NCBI RefSeq assembly: GCF_023101765.2
Contig: NC_064226.1
Location: 6,378,001-6,442,000, forward strand
Reading direction: 5' to 3'
Origin: Spodoptera frugiperda
Lineage: Eukaryota > Arthropoda > Insecta > Lepidoptera > Noctuidae
Length of the DNA: 64,000 nt
Shown here: piece after piece, positions 23,535-35,500 of the stretch
Layout of the letters: the number at the start of each line of letters is the position of its first letter
How positions within the stretch are numbered: the first letter of the stretch is position 1
Program-made: the position numbers and the translations under genes
The notes under the pieces: generated by a model
What the model saw: the letters and a program-made list of their open reading frames with translations, nothing else
Databases searched by the model: none
What the model was told of the DNA's origin: nothing

Positions 23535-26500
23535 CTGAAAAAGACGGCTACAGTTACTCGTTTGTTTGCCTATGAAATATGAAATCGCTTGAGTTTCAAT
23601 TCCAATACGTAATACATTTGATGTGTTGGAATTACTTAAACTTTTTAGATTTTACTCTAGTGTAAATTACTTAAGTATAAGTATTTATTGATGTAAAGTT
23701 GGGCCAAAAGAGGTAATACAATTCGGTATATTAACTAAAATATATTTTTGTCACAAAATTAGTCATATTACGAACTCCTACAAACTGGAGTCCATTATTT
23801 AATGTTAGTATAGTAGTCACAGGTGCCAATTATGCAAAAACCTTAATCATGATTTCTTATAATGAGTGACGAATACAAATGTAACCTGAAATTATTTTTC
23901 GTGGCGAAACACAACACAAACTCGCATTTAGCGGTACGATGACTAGGCGTGTTATTTCCCAGTTGTGAGCATAACTTCCACGGAAAGGGCTTTCGCGGCG
24001 TTAATAGTCTGTAACTACATAGATTATGCTTAAGGGAACAGCTTTATTCCGTAAGTAGATATTTAGCGGTGCGGTGAACGATAAAATACCGCTTTTCCTG
24101 TACTTGCTTTTTCTCGTACCTCGAGTGTTCTTAATGTCAATGGGAAGACGGTAAAGGTGTTGCGTTGCTTGTAAGGCCGGTTACCAACTCCAAACTTTTT
24201 CTACCTTATAGTTCTTAATGAACGTGACTTTTTCTTCACCTGCTAATGTTTTCATCGACTAAAAATCGGTCGACAAATGTCGTTCGTGAATGGGAAGCTT
24301 AATCCTTTTAGCTGAGTACGTGTTCTTGTTTTGTTTAGTACACAGCATTAGTGAAGCTTTGTCTTAAGAGGTGTAATAGAACAATGGCGAAGCTACACGT
24401 CTGCTTACACACAATTCTGTTTGAAATTGAAAACAACCGTTTCAAAGTAAATGGGTTGAACGCCATTCCATGTAATGCACTGGTAATTTCACATTTGATC
24501 TGAATATTATTTTAAATTAAACCCGCGAGAGCAGTGTTTTACTGGAATAACAAATTAATATTGCAATGAATTTTAAACAAATACTCGTATGTCGAGTGGT
24601 TGTGTTTGTTTCTTTTACGTAGTTCGTTATTTTTGCTTAATACATTCGATCATTAACTTTAATTGAACTGCTTTGTTGATAGAGCAATTAAGAATACGCA
24701 AAGGGCTATGGGGTTTTTGGTATAGCCCTGAGTGGAAATAATGTTATTGTTTTATTTCTGTGAATTCAGTATTTCCCATCTATTTATACATAGGTACATT
24801 TGTGTAGTCAACTTTTATTATTGTACGAAAATTGGCAAACCGCCGTTCTCAGAGTAACTTAACCCAATCCTTCGCAATTATTTTCGATACAAAATCGTTA
24901 CTAAAGAATAGTTTTAAGTAGGTAATCATTGTCTCTGAGTGCGGCAGTCTTAACATTTGTAATTGTCGACATGGACTTTTTCTAGTCTTCTTGATGTTGG
25001 AAAATAATACGTTAGGCTGTAAATTTTAATAAAAAAATATGAATAATTCTTACCTAAATGATTGAGATTTTCATGCTGTGGCAAATATTCCTGTATATCA
25101 TTAACTATTCTGGTGATCTCCTGCGTGTCTTTCACGATGCTGCAGAGCTCCTCCTGGTTGAAGTCAGGAGTGATCTGCTTGCACAGCAGGATCTGACTTA
25201 TCACGTTGCCGAAATTGGACGGACCGGCTCGGTTCTCTGCGGAAAACAATCCATTTTAAACCTTGTAACTATTGTTTTGAAGATCGAAGTTCGCGAAACT
25301 GCAATGGGCTGTATTGTTTTGGTTGAAGTTTTTGTTATTGTTGCAGCAATAAAATGTATTGGACTACTTGAACATGTTAGAAGAAGAGGTTCATTAAGTT
25401 GATTGGAATATCGAAATGAAATGAAAAAAATATAGTGTACGTGAGTAAACCGTGATTTTTAGTTAATATACATAGAAAAAAATATTAAATTTTTGTGTAG
25501 ATTAAACAAACATACCTAAACCATTTTTAGGCATTCCATTACAAAAATTCTACTAATAAAATAACCACTTAAAGTAACAGCCGTTAAATATTAAATTGGA
25601 TTTGTTATTTGAATATCAAATATTGAACTAAAACGAACGATTTGATTGGATTTGTAATAGTATTCCAATACTAGGATTGAAAACTAACAGAATAGTGCAT
25701 TGTACATATCGAACTCATACATATACCAACCTAGATACCGTAAGGGCAGAATGTTATGTTAACAAGAACTTAGACATTAGGCAGTATATACCAAAAGGAT
25801 TAAGAATATATCTTTAATAGTAATAAGTAAAGTACCTTAACCGATGAGCATGCATAAAAAGACTGATGACTGTTGATGAAGCGAAAGAGGTATGTAAGAT
25901 TCGTAGCAATTGGCGGTGCATTGTCTCTGCCTACCCCCTTGGGAGACGGGGAACCCCACGCGGTTATGTATGTATATTGTAATAACTCAATACATGAATT
26001 ACTGATGAACATCTTCATAAAATTTTCCTCAAACTTATTCATTCAGCACTTCAACAAAATTGGAATTGAATTCCAAACGTCATTCTCTAAGTCCGTATTA
26101 TCTACGGATTCTAACTGAATAGGTTTTGAAAGGAGAGATTATGAACTTATATACTGACGTCTGCGAAGCTTGGCTTGAGTTTCAATGCAATTGCAGGTAC
26201 TAGTCCCGACATAGTTACAATCGAGACCGTCACTACACCGCCCGCGCCATTGTTAATGTTCACAGGTATTGTACCGTAAATATCTTGGATCTCGTTACTC
26301 TTACAACAGTTACTTCGCATCGGCGAAAATAAGAAACATTATTCCCACGAATTTCGACCAAGTCGAACATTGCGGCTGGTGTCTTTAGCAGTGATTAATT
26401 GCCACTAATTGTTCGTGGCGGCACGCTATTAAAATGGTACTTTTGTTGTTCAATCTAGTGGCAGCGGTAGAAAGTGTGGCACGCCGCTTAAGAAACGCTG

Positions 26501-29500
26501 TTTTCAATTAAGAGCTTAAAGTGCCTCGTAAATGCTCTAATCGTGATAAATTAAATAGAAAACCAAAGCAAATGTGTGGCAGGAAACGTTAACAGACATA
26601 ATGTGGAGAATTAAAAACCAATATCGATACAGGGTTTTCCAATACCGGTTAGCCAAAGCTCTAAGAGGTGCCGAAACGGGTCGTTCAATCTAATCGACAG
26701 GTGAATCACTTATTGTCTGCCATCCCATTACCCTCAGTTCCCTCTAAGCGAGGGAAGATAAACACCTGTTTCTAATATACTCTACGAATTCGTTTCTTCT
26801 GAATCATCTCGAATGAAAAAACTTTTGTTACAAATAAATTAATAATTCGGGAATACCAACAGTGTTTCTGAAATATTTTCAACTTTGTTTTCATTTGATA
26901 TGCTAATATCCTTTTTGTGGTAACACAGCCAGAACACTGAGCAGTATAACAAAATTTTCGGATCAACCGAAAAATATAATCTAACTTTGGTGAATAATTA
27001 ATTAACAGTTTCGTAAGAGAAGCTATTGTGTATGATTGTCTCGGTCGTTAAGCGATGGCCGAATACTTAGGCTGTACGAAACTTTTCTTTGGCATCTAAA
27101 TAGGTTTCTCGAAGATAATACTAAAAGATGGCCTGTCAAGCTTGGTAATTATTGCCCAGACTTAGCTTCATCGTCATCGTGACAAATGCCTTCTACTAAA
27201 TTGCTGTTATCACTGGAGCGATATTTCTCGCTAGCAATAACTAGAATAGTGGTAATATCTAGAATTGTCGAATGTATTGGGTTCCCTCGAATGTTGTTAT
27301 TAATACATAAGCGGCTGTTGCCGGCCATTCTTCTAATACACGAGTAATCCTTTATTCAGCTGTTACGACACCCACGGGAAATAATAGTGTGGTATATTCG
27401 ACCACACTTAGATGAAGATACATTGTGTTTGTTGGTTATTTATATTTCAGCGGTGTCTTAGAGTATTTTTGTAGCCTATCCGGACCGGCCGCGCGACGAT
27501 TTCAATTTTATGTGCACAATAAAACAACTCAGTAACTTTTATTCCGACTTTCCGCACTTAACTTATCAACTATTTTATTTGTGAAGATTATAAACTTAAT
27601 GATTACTATGAATAAGATAGAAAGTCGTATAACTCATACCATAATACGAGGTCATATCCATTGGCACAAGCTGTACAAGGCGGTGGCACTTGGCGAGCTC
27701 CCGAAGCAGGAGTTGTGCCATGAAGTATAGGAGCACCAGCTGAGGCTGTTCCGCGCACCCGTCGCTCGTTGACCTGGATAACGAAGAATTCTTTACATTC
27801 TTGCAGAAAAACGGGGTAAAAATATAACTTGCGAGGTACTTATACGTGTAGAATTACTGTTTTATGGTATATCACACACACACACAACGTCACGTCTTTT
27901 ATCTCCGAAGGGGTAGGCAGAGGTGCACATTACGGCACGTAATGCCGCTATGCAATGTGCACCCACTTTTCACCATTTGTGTTATAAGTCCCATGTAATA
28001 AGCCAATACAATAAGTAAGTAAGGGGTAAGCCCGTTTTCAGACTCCGTGCTATTACCGAGAAATTTTCGAAAATCCGAAAAAAGCCCAGCAATACTTTGC
28101 CCGACCCGGGAATCGAACCCGAGACCCCATGTTCGGCAGTCGCACTTGCGACCACTCGACCAACGAGGCAGTGTTTTATGGTATATTCTTGTTAATATTT
28201 GAGCTTTGTTCCAGTTGTGTGGCTGGGAATGATTTACTGCGCCTTGTGGTGCACATTTGGTCGTTCATGCGGAGACAAAAGTAGTTCCGTGCATTTGTGA
28301 CTCAAACCGTAAATGCTTAAAGAATGGCGCACACGAGGGACTTTTCTACTCAACCCGCGAGACACTGAAGTTCGTGACGCTTATTTTTTTCATAGTTTGG
28401 AGGCGGTACTTTCATTCTTTGTAGGTACTATTCATATGTTATGATTGTTAGTGTTTAACTCGAAGGATAATTGGCACTGCTTCGCATAAAATGATTAATG
28501 ATGCTCACATTTGAAAGAAAGGTGTACAAGCTTACCACAACATCATTGTATTTATTACCTCTGGTTATGGTAAGTAGTTATCAAAGTACTAAGTAACGTA
28601 CTTTTATAACAATGCGTGGATGATAGTCATTTAAACAAAAAATAACTCTAAGTGTGGAATTTGATCTTCAAAGACCTTAGCAGCAATATTATCTACTGGA
28701 TTTTAGACACGTAGTGAACAGATAACAGGTACAATGCAGTTGCAAGTAGTTAGTGAGTATAAAGAACTTATCTAAAGCTTCATAGTCTCCAAAATGCAGT
28801 TCTGGACTAATATAACTATAAGTCTTAAGATAGCCGCTGTTATCTGAAACTAGGTACATACATGTTTAAACTTGGCGTTAATTTCTACTGTACAGTTACT
28901 ATGAATTGGAGATTATAGAGAGAAACTGTTACAAATAATTTGTATTCTATTCTATACTTAGTATCTAGGTCACACAAAAGAAGGCTAAATCAACAGGCTA
29001 TTAATAAATACCTATTATAATAATATAAATATTCAGTAGCTCATGTACCGAATAAAGTGAAACTAAAATATACAAAGATCCCAAAATAAATATTTCGATA
29101 CGAAAACCTATTGAATAGATTTTTGTTACACGACACTTCAAAGAGTTCAAAGTTACAATTTATTTCCAATCATTCAATATTACAACAGGCTACTGTAAAA
29201 ATAAATTCAACTCGTTGCCTAATTCGTGAATTCTACGAATAAAACTCATTCATAGAAAACTTTAGCGGGTCGGGTCTTTTATTAGACCGCTCAGTAAATA
29301 AATTAAATTGTAACAAAAACTCTTTGGAACACAATATTTCTCCATCAATCTCTCAACAAACATCTGTTGTAGTTTCACAGATTTACTTCTCTGCAGCGAA
29401 ATGCAAAACTTTTTATAATATAATAATAATAATATAATAATATATTTATTTGCGTAAAACATGGTATAAATGGTGTTACAATATAAAATGAGCTTACATG

Positions 29501-32500
29501 TTTTGCTAAAAGTGTACTTAGCATGCAAATCTTCAACTTAATACTAACATTAATGTTTCTTATCCATAAATTCCTTAAGACTATAGAAGTTATTTGTATT
29601 TAGCCAGTTATATAGTTTAATTTTAAATAATCTAGAGTTTAAATTTCTTATGCTATTCGGTAACTTATTATAAATACGAACACTATTACATAAACAGCTT
29701 TTGTTGTATTTGGTAAGCTTAGGAACATCATTTAGAACGAGTCTTTGTGGGTCCCGCCGGTTCCGCGGATTCATGTCATTGGCCGTTTTAAACAAGGCCT
29801 TATGTTTATTGACAAACATGCATATTTCAAATATGTATAGGGATGGCAGCGGTAACAACTTTAGTTTTTTAAATATGGGTTGACATGATACCTCAGGGTG
29901 CATCCCATACATTGCCCTGATACACTTTTTCTGAGCAATAAAAGCTCTGATCATATCCGTGCTGTTACCCCATATTACAAGCCCGTATCGTAACAGTGAT
30001 TCTATGTATGCATGATAGGTCATAATAGCAGTTTTTAGACTTGTTATATTTTTGACTTGTTGAAGTGCATACACGAATTTATTTATTCTCTTAGAAATAT
30101 AATCTACATGTTCTTTCCAATTTAAATTTTCATCTATAATTATACCAAGAAACTTTGTATGTGCTACTTCTTCAATTTTTGTTATATTAAGTTTAATATT
30201 ATAATTAGGATTTTTACATTTATTGAAATTTATATATACGGATTTATTAAGATTTATTTTTAAGTTGTTTGTGTCAAGCCACTGTATCAATTTATCTATA
30301 GTATTATTTATTTCAGCCTCATGGTTATTTATACAGTTATTGACCTTTTCAGATGCCACAATGATAGTAATATCATCAGCAAACAATATACATTGATGTT
30401 TGGTTATACTAATAATATCATTTATATACAGCAAGAATAGGATGGGGCCCAGAACGCTTCCTTGGGGAACACCATATTTATTGTACTTGTATTCAGATGA
30501 AAAAGGTACCATGTCTCCATTGTCGTCTATTTTATCAATGATAACTCGTTGTTGTCTGTTACTAAGATATGATGCTATCCATTGAAGCGCGGGACCTCTG
30601 ATACCAACTAATTCTATTTTTTTAAGTAGCAGTTCATGAGAAACTAAGTCGAAGGCTTTTGAGATATCAAAAAATAGTCCAGTAGTTAAATTGTTGTTAT
30701 TGAGATTAGTAACTATAGCCTTTACAAGGGAGAATACTGCTAATGTGGTGGACTTATTTTTTTGAAAGCCATACTGTTCCTTGCTAATTATATGGAATTT
30801 TTCGCAATAGTCAATTAATCTTCTATACATGCACTTTTCATAAATTTTTGATAAAATAGGTATTAACGTAATTGGACGATAATTATTAATGTCACACTTT
30901 TCCCCTTTTTTAAACAATGGTTTGACTATTGAGTATTTGAGAGCGTCAGGAAAAGTACCTGTTTCGAATGAGACATTTATCAAATGCGTTAAAATAGCGG
31001 TTAATTCGTTAACACATTCTTTAATAATTTTAGTATTGATTTCATCGTAGCCTACTGAGCTGGAGTTAGTTAATAACATTATTTCTCGTCTAACCTCATT
31101 TTCTGACATAGGTTTTAGAAACATAGAATTTGTAGGGGCACTTAGAGTAGATATTTTTATATGTTTATGTGTTGTTTCATGAGTTAAGTTAATGTAGTGA
31201 TTGTTAAAGGCAGTGGCAATTTCCACGGGTTGTGTTAGTATCCTATTGTTAACTATGATTTTATCCATGTTTCCTATGTAATTAGTATCACTTATTTCGT
31301 TTTTAATTACTGCCCATGTGGCCCTACATTTATTTTCATGTTTGTTTATATATTTAATGTTTGCATTTTTTTTTGAATTCATTATACATTTTTTTAGAAT
31401 ATTAGAATATTTAATATATTTATTTTTATTACTAGTATTTTTATTTTGATAGTATTTATATCTTAGTGTACGTTTATTTAGACAGCTTTTTTTTAGACCC
31501 TTACTTATCCAATTTTGGTTATTTTTATTTTTGTTATTTACTTTTACTTTTACTTTTGGGAAACAAAGATTATAGAATAAACATAAAAGTTCATGAAAAT
31601 CACTGAATGCGTTGGCATCACTTTTTATATATGTCGGAGTCGGGGTGTCGTCGCGGTAATAATCGGTAGTAATGAGAACTACAATGTTTGTCCATGTTTA
31701 TTACAATATTGTATTCGCAATGATAACAGTCAATAACGTAATGTAAGCTTTTACAAAAGTTGTTAATACTACACTAGTTTACAATTAGGATTGTCTTAAG
31801 AGATGAGCGTGATCGCGCAACCGTGTCCCATGAAGGAATGTGTCTCTGACCCTTCCTCGTATCGGCTGGGTCCTATAGCGTCCCTAAAAAAACCACACTC
31901 TTTGCAGGGTCGCAGCCCTTAACTGTTTTTTGTCTTACGTACTTAACATGTGTCGATCACACTATCTTTACAATTTGGTGAGAACTTAAAACTAAACCAA
32001 TTGATTTTGAAGTGATTCATGGAAAAGGGGCTGGCAGCGGTCGTCTTAAGTGTGTTCACGAACTGTTCTCCGACACGGCCATCCTGACGTTATCACGCGT
32101 CCTCGCGTGGTGTTCAATCTGCAAGTGGAAACATTCACCACAGTAGGCTTTTGTTTCGGTCATACCTGACCGAAACAGCAAGATTTTGAATTCAAACTTA
32201 ACATTATTATTTTGTTAAGCAGAAACTGCTCTAATTTGGATTTTATTTTATTCTCAACAATTTTACTGTAAGAAATAACAAAAGATAATGGAGACCTGGT
32301 TTGAGAACCTCAATTGTGTCGCACCACATGACCAGTGGGCCGACCGTATGTTGATATCACTTAACCAGCTGTAACTACATTGTCAAATGCGCATCGCGCA
32401 CTCTTCGGCTAAACCGGAGCTACGACTACATACTGACACATGCATTACAGCCAGTCACAACTTAACCATCGAGTAACTACATTGTTGGATGCGCATCGCG

Positions 32501-35500
32501 CACTCTTCGGCTACACCGGAGCTACGACTACAAACCAACACATGCATCACCGATTTTTCACTTGACCATCGAGTAACTACATTGTTGGATGCGCATCGCG
32601 CACTCTTCGGCTACACCGGAGCTACGACTACAAACCAACACATGCATTACCGATTTTGTTCACTTAACCATCGAGTACCTACATTGTTGGATGCGCATCG
32701 CGCACTCTTCGGCTACACCGGAGCTACGACTACAAACCAACACATGCATTACCGATTTTTCACTTGACCATCGAGTAACTACATTGTTGGATGCGCATCG
32801 CGCACTCTTCGGCTAAACCGGAGCTACGACTACAAACCAACACATGCATTACCGATTTTGTTCACTTAACCATCGAGTACCTACATTGTTGGATGCGCAT
32901 CGCGCACTCTTCGGCTACACCGGAGCTACGACTACAAACCAACACATGCATTACCGATTTTTCACTTGACCATCGAGTAACTACATTGTTGGATGCGCAT
33001 CGCGCACTCTTCGGCTAAACCGGAGCTACGACTACAAACCAACACATGCATTACACCGATTATCCACTCAACCATCCAGTACCTGCATTGTTAGATGCGC
33101 ATCGCACACTCTTCGGCTAAACCGGAGCTACGACTACACACTAACACATGCATTTTGAAGTTATAAAACCAGTCTCGATAAAAAATTAAATAAACTAGAT
33201 TGATCTAGTAAGCAAATCGTTATAAAATCTTAATCATCAGTTCCTTACACATTTCAGTAATTGCATTTGCTTTCAACATCTTGCTATTCATGTTCAGATT
33301 TTATTCAATCACAATATTTTGGAAAACTTGTTATTCAATTTCATGTTCCTTAGACGAACCATCCACATGTTCATTCGTAGGCATTTTTTTTAAGCGATCT
33401 GTTTGACTGCGCGACTTGGCAGTTATAAAAAAACCACACGAGTTACACAGTAGTTTATTTTTATTAACTATACAAACTACACTTTAACTTTTAAGATTTT
33501 ACAATAAGTACCTCAACTGGACTACACTCACAACTTCGCGGTTACCCTAGTGAACCCTAGTGACTCGGTTAGGCGCAGGGATTTTGCTGAAAACTAACAA
33601 GTTGAGGCGGATCCGCAGATCACAATTATATCAGCACCCTGAGCCTAAGCTCTAACAAACTGCACTGGATTTAAGAAAAGTATGAGAGCATTTATAGTCT
33701 ATTATTGCTGATATAGAATTAGGTGATTGAGGTAAATGAATGCAGTTTTCATCTACAAAGCAATCTCGTATTGCAACTCAGCGATATAGTAAATGAGAGA
33801 TGTAACAGATCGTTCGCGTATTTGTACGACCGGTTGATATTTCCTGCTTCAGCCTGTTCGTTAAAATCTATTGCAACAAGGGTAGAGACGATACAGCGTT
33901 TACTGACAATGATTTGTTAAAAGACAGCTTGTCAAACGAAATTAAGATGTTAATACCCTGAGATATAATGTCGTAACCAATCAGGATACCACGTCGTAAG
34001 TATTTGTCAGGAAGAACATGAAATAGAATTTCAAGAGCAATATCGTCAATTTCAACCAAAGCTGATATTTGTACAGTAGGTACTATAAACACTTTTGTCA
34101 CCAATGCCTTGCATTTTGACTGTATTATTTACTTTTGGGGCATGAATCTTTGACGATATTGACTTCTTCGTAAGGGAAAACTCGGCTCCAGAGTCGTAGC
34201 AAAATGAAAAGAACGCACCAAAGTATTGTAGAACTCCAGCGAGAACTGCGGCGATACCGACGTCCACATGTTCTCGTTCATCACCTTTGCTAGCAGGCGC
34301 CCACCGGGGCCGCAGCAGCTCGCATACAAGCGGGACCGCAGCAGCTCACACACAGCCGGGGCCGCAGCAGCTCGCACACAGCCGGGGCCGCAGCAGCTCG
34401 CACGCAGCCGGGGCCGCAGCAGCTCACACACAGCCGGGGCCGCAGCAGCTCGCACACAGCCGGGGCCGCAGCAGCTCGCACACCGCCGGGGCCGCAGCAG
34501 CTCGCACACAGCCGGGGCCGCAGCAGCTCGCACACCGCCGGGGCCGCAGCAGCTCGCACACAGCCGGGGCCGCAGCAGCTCGTACACAGCCGGGGCCGCA
34601 GCAGCTCGCACACAGCCGGGGCCGCAGCAGCTCGCACACAGCCGGGGCCGCAGCAGCTCGCATACAAGCGGGACCGCAGCAGCTCGCACACAGCCGGGGC
34701 CGCAGCAGCTCGCACACAGCCGGGGCTCGCACACAGCCGTTCGGCGACGCGCCACCAATACCGGCGCGCACCCGTACAACTTGCGGTCACACAGCGCGTA
34801 CCACACGCTCGGGCTCCTCCGCTCGAGCGCCTTGGGCATCCAGTTGTAGAGTCCGGCGCCAGACGGGCTCGTGAAAGAATTACAAAAGCCATGTCACTAA
34901 TTTAACTCTATTATTTACGCTTGTGCAATGAACTCTTGAGGATAAACTCGGTTCCACAGTTATAACAGAATGAAAGGAACTGACCAATGTGCTGTTGAAC
35001 TTCGGTAAGGACTGTGGCGGCACCGACGTCCACAAGTCGTTCATCAGTAAGTCAGGCTTGCTGACATTCGAGGCCCGCGTCGACTCTTACAGCGGCCCAC
35101 GCCGCGCACACCCGCAACACGGGCTCCATAGCTCGCAGGACCCGCCGTCGCCGGCGCTACTAACGCTGCCCATGATGCGCGCGAAGCACAGGCGTCACGA
35201 TCGGCAGCGTCCCCTCGTGGTCCACACCAAATATCTTCGTACCGCTCAACGATTTCTTGGTTACACGAAAGCTCACCAAAGTCTATTGAAAGCGCGTACT
35301 AGCGTCGGGGAATTTTGCACCTCCAACAACATTCGCACTTTCTCGCGTCCATGATCACAGCGTCCACTCGAACGAGGTAATCCCACTTCTGATGACGGAG
35401 TCGGGGTGTCGTCGCGGTAATAATCGGTAGTAATGAGAACTACAATGTTTGTCCATGTTTATTACAATATTGTATTCGCAATGATAACAGTCAATAACGT

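Noticed and set aside
32489..33018. Repeated frame MRIAHSSATPELRL... of 75-92 codons
   Set aside because: It is a translation of the ~101-bp minisatellite, and unit lengths of 100 and 102 bp break any long frame.
32380..33155. CRISPR-like array
   Set aside because: Units are near-identical over their full ~100 bp with no variable spacers, and the sequence is eukaryotic retroelement interior.
34129..34892. Long open frames of 115-236 codons on both strands
   Set aside because: They run through the 26-bp minisatellite, whose unit has no stop codon in several frames; different frames on both strands are equally open, so this is not evidence of a gene.
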